The notes beneath the pieces are model-generated. The model saw only the letters and a list, made by a program, of their open reading frames with translations. It did not search any database and was not told where the DNA came from. Shown piece after piece: positions 1 to 8,423 of a DNA stretch of 41,002 bases. Position 1 is the first letter of the stretch; each line of letters starts with the position of its first letter. Origin of the DNA: Lentzea aerocolonigenes (GTDB taxonomy: Bacteria > Actinomycetota > Actinomycetes > Mycobacteriales > Pseudonocardiaceae); assembly GCF_000955955.1 (NCBI RefSeq), contig NZ_JYJG01000222.1, forward strand, positions 1 to 41,002, read 5' to 3'. A program made the position numbers and the translations under genes.

Positions 1-2
1 TG

Positions 3-221
3 TACGGGTTCCGCTCGCTGTTCGCGTTCAAGGCGAAGTTCCAGCCCTCCTACCGCCCGATGTTCATGGCGTACCCGGACTCGGCCGCACTGCCTCGCAT
101 CGCGAACGCGGTGAGCCGCGCCTACCTGCCGCACCTCAACGCGCGTCAGGGAATCCGGCTCGCCAGCAAGATGATCGTCCGCACTCGTGAGCGCGTGACC
201 ACGCATGGTCGAACCCTCTAG
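3..221 (+). CDS. C-terminal end of an MprF/LPG-synthase-like DUF2156 protein (partial)
   Basis: The gene enters from the left edge and only its last 72 codons are visible, ending in TAG. The tail reads FRSLFAFKAKFQPSYRPMF, then a conserved Tyr-Pro and hydrophobic helix. This pattern (aromatic-rich, K-F-x-P, then Y-P-D) resembles the C-terminus of the GNAT-fold DUF2156 domain of lysylphosphatidylglycerol synthases (MprF, LysX). Enzymes of that family move an amino acid from aminoacyl-tRNA onto phosphatidylglycerol at the membrane, which changes surface charge. The N-terminal membrane part lies outside the window, so substrate and full architecture cannot be judged. The family call rests on a short motif and is moderate. 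Confidence 0.55.
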   Translation, partial: YGFRSLFAFKAKFQPSYRPMFMAYPDSAALPRIANAVSRAYLPHLNARQGIRLASKMIVRTRERVTTHGRTL

Positions 222-235
222 GCCGAAAGGGTGGT

Positions 236-258
236 GAGGTGATCCTCGTGGTCACCTC
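236..258 (+). terminator. Weak hairpin after the MprF-like gene
   Basis: GAGGTGA and TCACCTC form a 7-bp stem with a 9-nt loop, 15 bases after the upstream stop. There is no T-run, so this is only a possible terminator. Confidence 0.3.
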
Positions 259-285
259 CGACCGTCGCTGAGCGAAGATGCGCCG

Positions 286-2511
286 ATGACCGTGCGGGGC
301 GATCTGCCTGCCCAGACCACGACGTTCATCGGCCGCCGGGCGGTGCTCGCCGAAACCGGGGCGCTCCTCGGCAAAGCCAGGCTGGTCACGTTGGTGGGGG
401 CCGGCGGTGTCGGCAAGACGCGCATCGCCGTGGAGACCGGGCGGGCCGTGGCGCGGGCGGGGGCGTTCCAGCACGGGGTGTGGGTGGTGCCGCTCGCGGA
501 TCTCAAGGATCCGGCGTTGCTGGCGCGGACGGTCGCGGCGGAGTTGCGGATCGTCGACAACTCGCCGGATGCTGGGCTCGGGCGGCTCGTGGAGTCGTTG
601 TACGACAAGCATTTGATGCTCGTGCTGGACAACTGCGAGCATCTGCTGGAGCCGGTGCGGCGCCTGGTGCACCACCTGTTGCGGGACTGCGAGGGGCTGA
701 CGATCCTCACGACGTCGCGGGAGCAGCTCGGCGTCTACGGCGAGCACCTGCTGTGGGTGCCGCCGTTGGGCGAGGACGCGGTGCAGCTGTTCGTGGAGCG
801 TGCGGAGGCGGCCGGGGCGGCGTTGAGCGAGGTCGATCTGTCTGAGGTCGGTGCGTTGTGCCGGGCGTTGGGCGGGGTGCCGCTCGCGATCGAACTGGCG
901 GCGGCGCGGCTGGCCGAGATGTCGTTGAAGGATGTGCTGGAGCAGCTCGGCCTGCCGGCCGGGGACGCGCACGGGGCAGCGCGCCACGTCACGCTGGAGC
1001 GGGCGTTCGAGTGGTCGGCGCGGCACTGCACGGACGAGGAGCGGCTGCTGTGGGCGGCGCTGTCGGTGTTCCCGGCGGACTTCGACCGCGCCGCGGCCGA
1101 GGCGGTGGCGGGCGGGGACGTGCTGGCGTCGTTGTCGGCGCTGGTGCGGAAGTCGATCGTGGTGGCGTCGACGAGTCAGGTCACGCAGCGGACGCGCTAC
1201 CGGCTGTTGGACACCGTGTCGCAGTTCGGTGCGCGTCTGCTCGCGGACGAGTACGAACCGTTGCGGCGACACGTGTTGCACTACAGCGAGTTCGCGGACG
1301 AGGTGGCGCGCTCGTGGTTCTCGCCTGACGAGGCGCTGTGGATGGCGCGGCTGTGGGAGGAGTGGCCGAACATCCGCGCCGCGGTCGGGTACGCGCTCGG
1401 CACTTCCGACCTCGCCGAGGCCGGCGCGGTGATGGCGATGAACGTGCAGCGGAGCCGTTTCACGTCGTTCGCGGGCATGCTCGGGCAGGCGCGCGACCTG
1501 CTCGCGGTGGCGCGCAAGGTGATCACCGAGCCGCCGTTGCGGACGTCGTTGCTGGCGCATTGCGCACATCTGGCGCAGACGCAGGGCGACATGTCGGCGG
1601 CGGTTCCGTTGATGAACGAGGCGCGCGAGTTGCCGCGCATGCCGATGACCGACGTGGATCTGGTGTTCGTCGAGGCCACGAACCTCTTCTACGTGGATGG
1701 CTCACCGGACTGTGTGCCGCTGTACGCGCACGTCGTCGAACTTTCCCGTGAGTACGCGTCGCCGGGTGACACGTACATCGCCGAGCTGATGCACGCGATG
1801 GCGGCGTGTTTCCTGCTGGACGCGGAAGCCGCGGACAAGGCCACGACCGGGTTGATCAGGCTGGCGGAAAGCAACGGCGTCGGCTGGTCGCACGCGTGGG
1901 GGCTGTGGCATCAGGCGCTTTACGAGCTGTTGCACGGCGATCCGGCGCTGGTGCACCCGCTGGCGGTCGAGGCGTTGCGTATCCAGCTGGTGCTCGGCGA
2001 CACCTGGGGTCCCGCGTACAGCCTGTGGTTGCTCGCCTGCACGTGCGCCGAGCTGGGCGCGCACGACCGCGCGGCACGGTTGCTGGGCGCGTTGCGGTCG
2101 CAGGAACGGGTTTCGCGGATCTCGTTCGGGAACATGAAGCCGTTCCAGAGGATGCTGGAACGAGCGGACCGCACGGTGCGCCGCGCGTTGGGCGACGACT
2201 ACCAGGTGATCATGACGCTGGGCGCGGACCTGCGGCAGGAGCAGGCGATGGAGTTCGCGCTCGAGCCGGTGCCGGACTCCGAGCGCAAGCCGGTCAAGCC
2301 CACGTTGCCCGGCGGGCTGACCAAGCAGGAGTTCACCATCGCCGGACTGGTCGCGGAGGGGTTCACGTCGGCGCAGATAGGAGCGCGGCTCTTCATCTCG
2401 CCGCGGACGGCGGACCGGCACGTGGTCGACATCCGCGCGAAGCTGGGGCTGCCGAACCGGGTCGCGCTGGCCGCCTGGCACAGGTCGGCCACTGACACGG
2501 ACACCCGGTGA
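286..2511 (+). CDS. LuxR-family transcriptional regulator with N-terminal NB-type ATPase
   Basis: This 741-residue regulator probably switches transcription after ATP- and ligand-dependent rearrangement. The N-terminus carries a Walker A motif GAGGVGKT (about residues 38-45) and a Walker B segment LMLVLDNCEH (about 110-119), typical of the AfsR/NB-ARC-like predicted ATPases of actinomycetes. The middle is helical and repeat-like (TPR-like). The C-terminus is a GerE/LuxR helix-turn-helix (about 675-735) beginning GGLTKQEFTIAGLVAEGF and containing IGARLFISPRTADRHVVDI. The ATG at 286 is the first in-frame start before the P-loop; its ribosome binding site is poor. It stands alone, convergent with the LysE gene, so its target is not evident from context. 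Confidence 0.85.
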   Translation: MTVRGDLPAQTTTFIGRRAVLAETGALLGKARLVTLVGAGGVGKTRIAVETGRAVARAGAFQHGVWVVPLADLKDPALLARTVAAELRIVDNSPDAGLGRLVESLYDKHLMLVLDNCEHLLEPVRRLVHHLLRDCEGLTILTTSREQLGVYGEHLLWVPPLGEDAVQLFVERAEAAGAALSEVDLSEVGALCRALGGVPLAIELAAARLAEMSLKDVLEQLGLPAGDAHGAARHVTLERAFEWSARHCTDEERLLWAALSVFPADFDRAAAEAVAGGDVLASLSALVRKSIVVASTSQVTQRTRYRLLDTVSQFGARLLADEYEPLRRHVLHYSEFADEVARSWFSPDEALWMARLWEEWPNIRAAVGYALGTSDLAEAGAVMAMNVQRSRFTSFAGMLGQARDLLAVARKVITEPPLRTSLLAHCAHLAQTQGDMSAAVPLMNEARELPRMPMTDVDLVFVEATNLFYVDGSPDCVPLYAHVVELSREYASPGDTYIAELMHAMAACFLLDAEAADKATTGLIRLAESNGVGWSHAWGLWHQALYELLHGDPALVHPLAVEALRIQLVLGDTWGPAYSLWLLACTCAELGAHDRAARLLGALRSQERVSRISFGNMKPFQRMLERADRTVRRALGDDYQVIMTLGADLRQEQAMEFALEPVPDSERKPVKPTLPGGLTKQEFTIAGLVAEGFTSAQIGARLFISPRTADRHVVDIRAKLGLPNRVALAAWHRSATDTDTR

Positions 2512-2527
2512 GCTCGACGCCGCTCGA

Positions 2528-2551
2528 CTCGGCCAGCTTCACCCGGCCGAG
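2528..2551. terminator. Hairpin between convergent genes
   Basis: CTCGGCC (2528-2534) and GGCCGAG (2545-2551) form a 7-bp stem with a 10-nt loop between the LuxR and LysE stops, overlapping the LysE stop codon. It could serve both directions. There is no T-run. Confidence 0.4.
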
Positions 2552-3153
2552 CTGTCGAATGCCAGCTTCAGTCCCAGCGCCACGAACACGGACGCGGTCA
2601 GGCGGTCGAGCAGAACCCGTTGACGCACCAGGAAGGCACGGGCTCGGCCGGCCACCGCGATCAGGATCGGCAGCCACACCAGGCCGAGGCCGAGGTGGAT
2701 GGCGACGAGCACCGCGCCCCACGCGGGTTGTCCGGCGGGCATGAACTGGGGCAGCAGCGACAGGTAGAAGACGCCGACCTTCGGGTTGAGCAGGTTGGTC
2801 AACAGGCCGACGCGCAACGACGCCCCGGCGGTCGGGACCGGGCGGGAGTCCTGCGCCTCGACGGCCCTGCGGGACTGCCACAACGCCTTGGCGCCGAGGT
2901 AGATCAGGTAGGCGGCACCGAGCCAGCGGACGACGTCGTAGGCGAGTTCGGACGCCTGGAGCAGCGCGGTCAGGCCGGCGAGCCCGGCGACGGCCCAGAC
3001 CAGGCAGCCGAGCGTGATGCCGAGGACCACTCCCAGCGCCGCGCGTTTGCCGGTGAACAGCGCCGTGCGCAGGACCAGCACCGTGTCAAGGCCCGGGGTG
3101 ACGACGGTCAGCAGCGCGATCAGCGAGAAACTGAGGAGTGCGGCGGTCGACAT
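2539..3153 (-). CDS. LysE/RhtB-family amino-acid exporter (copy 1)
   Basis: This 204-residue integral membrane protein has about six hydrophobic segments. It shows the LysE family pattern: TPGLDTVLVLRTAL near the N-terminus, GAAYLIYLGAKALW in the third helix, and NLLNPKVGVFYLSLLPQF in the middle. Family members export amino acids or derivatives such as lysine, threonine or homoserine lactone by proton exchange; the substrate here cannot be read from sequence. It is strikingly similar over its whole length to the next gene on the same strand (3312-3920). Both start MSTAALLSF and share the ASELAY, GAAYLIYLGAKALW and QPAWGAVLVAIHLG blocks, so they are tandem duplicates. Confidence 0.85.
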   Translation of the reverse strand: MSTAALLSFSLIALLTVVTPGLDTVLVLRTALFTGKRAALGVVLGITLGCLVWAVAGLAGLTALLQASELAYDVVRWLGAAYLIYLGAKALWQSRRAVEAQDSRPVPTAGASLRVGLLTNLLNPKVGVFYLSLLPQFMPAGQPAWGAVLVAIHLGLGLVWLPILIAVAGRARAFLVRQRVLLDRLTASVFVALGLKLAFDSSAG

Positions 3154-3157
3154 GGGC

Positions 3158-3289
3158 TCATCCCATCACATCATCCCGGCCAGCCCGAGCATGCTCATCA
3201 CCCGTGCGGAGAATCTCGTTCTCCTTCTCCAGCTCCGCCAGCCGCTGGCGCATCACCTTGAGGTGTCCGGCATTCGGGGACAACTCCAC
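3158..3289 (-). pseudogene. Short coiled-coil ORF, possible IS3-type OrfA remnant
   Basis: A GTG-started frame of 43 codons lies between the two LysE genes. It contains MRQRLAELEKENEILRTG, a heptad-rich segment like the leucine-zipper end of IS3-family transposase OrfA proteins (ELEKEN.ILR). The usual continuation (AAAFFA) is missing, and there is no OrfB or terminal inverted repeat. It may be a transposase scrap or a chance coiled coil. It is noted because it sits exactly at the junction between the duplicated genes. Confidence 0.3.
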
Positions 3290-3311
3290 GGGTGGGTCTG
3301 ACAGTTTTCGG

Positions 3312-3920
3312 CTAGCGGGCGTCCACTGCCGTTTTGAGGCCGAACGCGATCAGGGTGCTGGCCGAGAGGCGGTCGAGCAGGGTTCGCTGGCGGACCAGGA
3401 AGGCTCGAGCACGGCCGGCCGCGGTGATGAGGATCGGGAACCACAGCAGGCCGATGCCCAGGTGGATCGCCACCAGGACGGCACCCCAGGCCGGTTGGCC
3501 CACCGGGAGGAACTGCGGGAGCAGCGAGATGTAGAAGATGCCCGGCTTCGGGTTCAGCAGGTTGGTGAAGAGTCCTACCCGGATCGCCGCGCGTGCGGAC
3601 GGGACGGGCGCGGGCTCGTCGACCGGAGCAGGGTGGCGGGAGGTCCACAACGCCTTGGCGCCCAAGTAGATCAGGTAGGCGGCGCCGAGCCAGCGGACGA
3701 TGTTGTAGGCCAGTTCGGAGGCCTGCAGCAGGGCGGTGAGGCCGACCAGGCCCGCGGTTGCCCAGACCAGGCAGCCCAGGGTGCTGCCGACGACCACGGC
3801 CATCGCGGCCCGGCGGCCCACCAGGACGGCCGTTCGCAGCACCAGCAGGGTTTCCAGGCCCGGCGTGATGACGGTGAGCAGCGCGACGAGCGTGAAGCTC
3901 AGGAGTGCGGCGGTCGACAT
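3312..3920 (-). CDS. LysE/RhtB-family amino-acid exporter (copy 2)
   Basis: This 202-residue membrane transporter is paralogous to the gene at 2539-3153. The conserved blocks are TPGLETLLVLRTAV, GAAYLIYLGAKALW and NLLNPKPGIFYISLLPQF, with about six membrane helices. It should export a small amino-acid-like solute; no substrate is assigned. The two copies differ mainly in the soluble loop after helix 3 (Ala/Pro-rich here) and in scattered membrane residues, as expected for an old duplication allowed to diverge in specificity. The start is the ATG at 3920, aligned with the start of the other copy. No regulator of the LysG type is adjacent. Confidence 0.85.
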   Translation of the reverse strand: MSTAALLSFTLVALLTVITPGLETLLVLRTAVLVGRRAAMAVVVGSTLGCLVWATAGLVGLTALLQASELAYNIVRWLGAAYLIYLGAKALWTSRHPAPVDEPAPVPSARAAIRVGLFTNLLNPKPGIFYISLLPQFLPVGQPAWGAVLVAIHLGIGLLWFPILITAAGRARAFLVRQRTLLDRLSASTLIAFGLKTAVDAR

Positions 3921-4067
3921 GTCGTCATCAGAACACGGAAACGCTGGGCCGCCGGAAGAATTAACACGGCCGACACAGCTTGGTGCAGCGGTGGTCGGCG
4001 GAGACGGGGACCTGCTCGACCTCGTCTCCGCTGACCATCACGAACCGTGCGCGCCGCTGCTCGACCG

Positions 4068-4631
4068 CTACCGGTACCAGGCGCGAACCCCCAAGCGGCC
4101 GGTGCTGCCGAGGTCGATGTAGAGGTCCCTGCCGTCCGAGGTCAGCAGCGGCTGGAACGTGCCACCTGGCGCGGCCGCGAGGTCGGCGTGCCTGGCGAGC
4201 TGCGGCGGCTCGATGGAGGTGTTGGTGTTCTTCCACATGAACTCGCTCTTCGCGCTCTCACCCGGCTGCACCACGATCGGTTGCGGCGGGTCGTCGAAAC
4301 CGTCGACCCTGGAGATGCCGCCGGAGCCGTCGAGGATCTGCACGTCCAGCTGCTGCCGGTCCCCGTCGAACAGCTTCACCTGCGGGTATCCGTTGAGCTC
4401 CAGCGGTTCCGTGCCGCAGTTGAGCACCTCGATGCCACGGATGCGCAGACCCATCGCCGAGTCGCCGGTGGTCATCCGGAACTGCAGCCCGGTGTCGCAC
4501 GACGGTTCGCCCGTCGTCGGCGTGCTCAGCGCGATCGGCTGCGGCACGGGTACCGCCTCAGGATGTGCTCCACAGCCCACCAGGCCCGCAAGCGCAGCAA
4601 CCACAACGAAAATCCTGCCCCCAATTCTCAT
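4068..4631 (-). CDS. DUF4232-family lipoprotein
   Basis: This is a secreted lipoprotein of about 187 residues. A hydrophobic signal segment ends in the lipobox LVGC, followed by a Pro-rich linker. The mature domain has the DUF4232 look: an early Cys, an I-E-V-x-N-C-G-T-E-P-L-x-L-x-G-Y-P core with a second Cys, then a V-x-P-G-E-S-A strand and a C-terminal GSTGRLGVRAWYR. DUF4232 is a beta-sandwich domain common in actinobacterial exported proteins and its function is not established. The start at 4631 gives a compact signal peptide (MRIGGRIF); an ATG at 4643 is an alternative and neither has a clear ribosome binding site. It lies 63 bases downstream of the flavoprotein gene on the same strand and may be cotranscribed with it. 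Confidence 0.75.
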   Translation of the reverse strand: MRIGGRIFVVVAALAGLVGCGAHPEAVPVPQPIALSTPTTGEPSCDTGLQFRMTTGDSAMGLRIRGIEVLNCGTEPLELNGYPQVKLFDGDRQQLDVQILDGSGGISRVDGFDDPPQPIVVQPGESAKSEFMWKNTNTSIEPPQLARHADLAAAPGGTFQPLLTSDGRDLYIDLGSTGRLGVRAWYR

Positions 4632-4694
4632 GCGACTGATCATGGCATGGCGACAACGAGGTGCGGGAAAACCTTCACAACTGGCCGAAAACCT

Positions 4695-5840
4695 TCACAA
4701 GAGGGGCGTGATGTTCGGTTCCACGCCCAGCAACGCGCGGCCGCACGCCTCCAGGTTCCACGACGGGTTGATCATCGCGTGCTTCAGGCCCGTCTGCATG
4801 TCGCGCAGCAGAACGCTGAGAGGACTGGACTCCGCCACGGCCGCCGCGCCGTGTGCGGCGACCAGCATCTCCAGCGCCTCACCGCACTGCCGCACCGCAT
4901 GGGTGACGTGCAGACGGTGCCGCGCACGCGTCGCGTAGTCCGGGAAGGTGTCGGCCAACGCGTGGTCGTCGATCACCGAGGCGCACGAGTGAGCGAGCAA
5001 CCGGGCGACGTCGATCTTGGCGGACGCCTCGGCGATCGCGATCTGGAACGCCGGCGAGTCGCTCTGCCGCTGGTAGGTCGTGAACGAGACGGGACGCTTG
5101 TCCGCCTTGGACATCACGTGCCCGAGCGCGGCCTCGGCCATCCCGAGGTACGGGCCGATCATGTACGTGAGCACGGTCGGAAGCAGTGCGGACCGGAACC
5201 GGGCACCCGAACCCAAAGGCCCGGCGATCGCGTCGCGCAACCTCAGGACGCGATGGTCCGGCACGAAAACGTCCCGTCCCACAACGAGATTGCTGCCGGT
5301 GGCACGCATGCCGACCGTGTGCCAGGTGTCCTTGATCCGCAGCTCGCTGAACGGAATCGCGGCAACCCCGGCATCCCCTTCCTCGATGGGGAACCCGAAC
5401 ACACCCCACGACGAGTGCAGGCAACCGGAAGCAGGGAACCACTCACCGGACATCCGCCAACCGCCGTCGACGCGCTCGGCTGTCGCATGTGGAGTGAGGA
5501 CGACGCAGACGTGCGTGTCCGGACCGTCTGCGTAGATCTCCTGCTGAGCCTCGAAAGCCATCTGGGCGACCACGAGATCGGCCGCGCCCAGGATCATCAC
5601 GACCCAGCTGGCCGACGGATCGCCGTACGCCAGCTCCGCCAGTGCGTCCACGGAGGTCCGCAGCCCCAGCTCCGAGCCGCCCAGCGATTCGGGCACGAAC
5701 ATGCGGAACATCCCGGCGTCCCGCATCGCCGCCATCGCCTCGCCGGTCAGCCGCCGATCGCGGTCACCCGCCGCCTGCTCCCGTGCCAGCACCGGCTTCA
5801 ACGCGGCCGCTGCCTCGACGAACTCCGTTGATTCGCGCAT
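4695..5840 (-). CDS. Acyl-CoA dehydrogenase-fold flavoprotein (flavin-dependent monooxygenase type)
   Basis: The protein (about 381 residues) has the acyl-CoA dehydrogenase architecture: an N-terminal helical domain with MFRMFVPESLGGSELGL, a central beta domain with ERVDGGWRMSGEWFPASG and VGMRATGSNLVVGRDVFVPDHRV, and a C-terminal four-helix domain. The GEW-x-x-ASG pattern and the absence of an obvious acyl-CoA catalytic Glu segment are more like the two-component hydroxylase branch (HsaA, DszC, HpaB-like group D monooxygenases) than beta-oxidation enzymes. The members of that branch take reduced flavin from a separate reductase; none is visible nearby. The ATG at 5840 is chosen because a GAGGGGG ribosome binding site sits 6 bases upstream; a GTG at 5855 is also possible. 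The substrate is unknown. Confidence 0.75.
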   Translation of the reverse strand: MRESTEFVEAAAALKPVLAREQAAGDRDRRLTGEAMAAMRDAGMFRMFVPESLGGSELGLRTSVDALAELAYGDPSASWVVMILGAADLVVAQMAFEAQQEIYADGPDTHVCVVLTPHATAERVDGGWRMSGEWFPASGCLHSSWGVFGFPIEEGDAGVAAIPFSELRIKDTWHTVGMRATGSNLVVGRDVFVPDHRVLRLRDAIAGPLGSGARFRSALLPTVLTYMIGPYLGMAEAALGHVMSKADKRPVSFTTYQRQSDSPAFQIAIAEASAKIDVARLLAHSCASVIDDHALADTFPDYATRARHRLHVTHAVRQCGEALEMLVAAHGAAAVAESSPLSVLLRDMQTGLKHAMINPSWNLEACGRALLGVEPNITPLL

Positions 5841-5938
5841 GAGACGCCCCCTCACCCGCCGAAGCTAGCAAGGGGGCGCTCCCAGCGCCGGGCTACCTGA
5901 TGCAGCGGGCCCGGAGAACGGAACAAGTGCTCAGCCGG

Positions 5939-8293
5939 TCAGACTCGTTCCCACAGCGCCGGGACGTTCGGCGGTTCCCAGCCTGTCAGCGACGTGTGCG
6001 CCTGACGACAGCGATAAGTCGCACCGCCATACGTCACCTGGGCTCCGGTGGCGTAGTAGGTGTTGGGAGCCCACGCGCTGCCGCCTGGGTTCGTCGTCGT
6101 AGTAGTTGTGGTTGTCGTAGTTGTGGTTGTCGTGGTTGTAGTTGTCGACGTGGTGGTGGAGGTCGGCGGGGTGCCACTGCCACGCGGCTGGTCACCCGAG
6201 ATGACGTAGCTGTTGCCACCGAAGGTGAACGTGAAGTTCGACGGCGACGCGATCGGCATGTAGTAGTTCAGCCGGACGTCCACCGCGGCACCAGGCGCGA
6301 TCGTCTGCCACGACGGCAGCGTCACGACGACGTGCTGGAAGTCGCCGCGCAACCCGCCCACGTTCGGCCCGCTGTGGCCACGCGCGGAAACCGCCAGCCC
6401 GAACCCGGACTGGTCGGTCATGCTGCCCGGCGCACTCGTGCCGTAGTCGAACTCGATCCGCGTGCCACCGGGGATCGTCACCGTCGAACTGTTCGTGATC
6501 CGCATCGTCGGATTGATCGGATAGTTGTTGTCGCCCAACGCGAACCCGCTCAAGCTGACACTCGCGTTCAACACGGACGACGGCATCGCGCGACCGGCCT
6601 TCGACGCACCATAAGGCGCCGCACCGCGCAGACCGTCATTGATCTTCGAGACCAGCGTGTCACCGATGTAGTACTGCGACTTGGTGCTGTCGTAGGCGTA
6701 GTCGCCCGCCAGCTCCCAGATCATGACGCCGCCGATGCCCTTGCCGGCCACGTAACTGGCCTTGGCGGCGATCGACACGTCGTCCTCGGTGGACAGATAT
6801 ACGCCCTTGGTGCTGTTCCACAACCAGGGTGAGACGAGAGTGCTGTTGTAGTTGCGGGCGTAGGTGCCGGTGAGCCGGTCGTCGGGGTCGTTGACCGGGT
6901 CGAGTCCGTACTTGGTGAGGTAGTCCGGCGTGATGCCGTTCTGCAGGTTCATCGCGTGCCACATGGGGTTCACGCCCGACGGCACCTCCATGCCGTTGAG
7001 CTCGTCGTGCCACAGGTTGTCGATACCGACCGCGCCGTTGCCGCAGGGGACGGTCGACCCGACGGTTCCGCCGGTACCGGGCGGGCACTGCGCCTGGTTG
7101 GGCAAGGCCGCGGTACCCCACAACCCGTTCGTGCCACCGGTCACGCCTCTCCAGCCACGCGTGTAGAAGCCGACGCCGATGTTGATCCGCCCGGCCTGCA
7201 TCGCGCCGCGGAAGTAGTGGTAGGCCCAATCCGTGTTGAGATAGCCCTGCCCGTCGTACTGCGGCGTCGTGTACACCTGCCAGTGCGCGAGCTCGGCGTC
7301 CTGACCGTTGTCGTACAACGCGGCGTTCGGGCCCACGAAGTGGTTCCACGCGCCGTGCAGGTCGTAGCTCATGATGTTGACGTAGTCGAGGTAACGGGTG
7401 ACGCCGTAGACCTCCTGGCCGCGCAACAACCAGCCGGACGCCGGAACCGCCGCCGTCAGCAGATAGTGCTTGCCGTCCGCCGCACCCGCGCGGTCGAGCT
7501 TGTCGCGCAACGTCTTCATCAGGTTCTCGTAGCCGGTCCACAACGTGCCGCGGTTCGCGTTGGAGATCCAGAAGTCGTCCGGGTTTCCGGCGTAGTTGTT
7601 CGACGTCGCGTACTCGTAGTCGATGTCCGCGCCGTTGAACCCGTACTGCCGCAGGAAAGCCACGACCGAGTCGGCGAACGTGTTGATCGACGCCTGCGAC
7701 TGCGCGAGCTTGTAGAAGCCACCCGTGGCGTTGCGGGTGCCGTCCGGGTTCAGGATCCCGCCCGTCTCCGCCCAGCCGCCGATCGAGATCAGCGTCTTCA
7801 CGTTCGGGTACTGCTTCTTGTACTTGGTCAGCAGGTTGAAGTGACCCTTGTAGGACAACGAAGGATCCATCTCGGCACCTGGCACGCCCGGCCACTCCAT
7901 GCCGGTCGACGCGTTGTTCGCACCCGCCGGCCCGACCGAGATCCTGTTGTCCGTGCCGATGCCCGCGAACGCGTAGTTGAGGTGGGTGACCTTGGTCCAC
8001 GGGATGTTGCTCGCCAGGTACGCGGGCGCGCCGTTCTTCCCCGTCCGCCAGCTGGTGAAGTACCCGATCACGCGACGGGACTTGTCGCCCATCTTCTCGC
8101 GGCCGGCGGTGTCGTAGACCGTGCAGTACGGAGTGTCGACGCCGGGTGTGCGGTAGAGGCCGTCCGGGCGGCAGTCCTCGTGACCCGCGGCGGCCGACGG
8201 CGACGGGTTCACGAGCGCGACCACGGCGAGACCGGCGGTGGTCACGAGGGCCGCGAGGAGGGGAAGGATCTTTCTGGAGAGGTGTCTGCGCAT
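5939..8293 (-). CDS. Secreted GH18 chitinase with two C-terminal accessory domains
   Basis: This extracellular enzyme of about 784 residues should hydrolyse chitin by the substrate-assisted GH18 mechanism. Order: signal peptide (MRRHLSRK then a hydrophobic run ending ASA-like), GH18 barrel (about 70-560) with GYFTSW, the SIGGW strand, and the catalytic motif NGADIDYE at about 222-230. The catalytic Glu and both inner Asp are present, but the first position of DxxDxDxE is Asn. Next comes a beta-sandwich region (about 575-700) of unclear family. A linker of roughly two dozen Thr residues follows, then a small Trp/Tyr-rich CBM5/12-type chitin-binding domain starting WAPNTYYATGAQVTYGG. The start at 8293 has an AGGAGG site just upstream. 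It is transcribed divergently from padR across a 130-bp shared regulatory region. Confidence 0.92.
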   Translation of the reverse strand: MRRHLSRKILPLLAALVTTAGLAVVALVNPSPSAAAGHEDCRPDGLYRTPGVDTPYCTVYDTAGREKMGDKSRRVIGYFTSWRTGKNGAPAYLASNIPWTKVTHLNYAFAGIGTDNRISVGPAGANNASTGMEWPGVPGAEMDPSLSYKGHFNLLTKYKKQYPNVKTLISIGGWAETGGILNPDGTRNATGGFYKLAQSQASINTFADSVVAFLRQYGFNGADIDYEYATSNNYAGNPDDFWISNANRGTLWTGYENLMKTLRDKLDRAGAADGKHYLLTAAVPASGWLLRGQEVYGVTRYLDYVNIMSYDLHGAWNHFVGPNAALYDNGQDAELAHWQVYTTPQYDGQGYLNTDWAYHYFRGAMQAGRINIGVGFYTRGWRGVTGGTNGLWGTAALPNQAQCPPGTGGTVGSTVPCGNGAVGIDNLWHDELNGMEVPSGVNPMWHAMNLQNGITPDYLTKYGLDPVNDPDDRLTGTYARNYNSTLVSPWLWNSTKGVYLSTEDDVSIAAKASYVAGKGIGGVMIWELAGDYAYDSTKSQYYIGDTLVSKINDGLRGAAPYGASKAGRAMPSSVLNASVSLSGFALGDNNYPINPTMRITNSSTVTIPGGTRIEFDYGTSAPGSMTDQSGFGLAVSARGHSGPNVGGLRGDFQHVVVTLPSWQTIAPGAAVDVRLNYYMPIASPSNFTFTFGGNSYVISGDQPRGSGTPPTSTTTSTTTTTTTTTTTTTTTTTTNPGGSAWAPNTYYATGAQVTYGGATYRCRQAHTSLTGWEPPNVPALWERV
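6091..6162 (-). repeat. Threonine-codon microsatellite in the chitinase linker
   Basis: A low-complexity run of ACN codons (seen on the plus strand as GTTGTGGTTGTCGTA-type units) encodes the poly-Thr linker between the chitinase modules. Such tracts can change length by slippage in whole-codon steps, and are often O-glycosylated in actinomycete hydrolases. Confidence 0.8.
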
Positions 8294-8354
8294 GCCGAAC
8301 CTCCTGTGCAGGGAGGCGGCCTGTTCATCAAGTCTGGAACCGGGAAAGTTCACG

Positions 8355-8401
8355 GTCAATAGCCAATAGTTGACATCGACTAGTCAGTATCGGATAGTTG
8401 A
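8355..8401. promoter_or_regulatory. Candidate PadR operator between chitinase and padR
   Basis: The intergenic region holds a direct repeat ATAGTTGA (8366-8373 and 8394-8401, 28 bp apart), an inverted pair GTCAA (8355-8359) and TTGAC (8370-8374), and the palindrome GACTAGTC (8378-8385). This cluster lies just upstream of padR and in the divergent chitinase promoter region. PadR regulators often bind paired repeats in their own promoter, so this is a plausible autoregulatory site. Inference from symmetry only. Confidence 0.45.
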
Positions 8402-8423
8402 GACTGACCAAGGAGGTCGGAAC

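Noticed and set aside
136..1569. Long minus-strand open frame opposite the LuxR-type gene
   Set aside because: Arg/Gln/His-rich, no domain, and wholly antisense to a gene with clear Walker and LuxR motifs; a GC-rich shadow frame.
3961..4236. Alternative minus-strand C-terminus for the DUF4232 lipoprotein in another frame
   Set aside because: The main frame ends with a normal DUF4232 tail (GSTGRLGVRAWYR), so no frameshift is needed.
8294..8360. Possible DasR-type site (GGTTCCAGACTT) in the chitinase promoter
   Set aside because: Too many mismatches and an extra base compared with the DasR consensus; not symmetrical enough.
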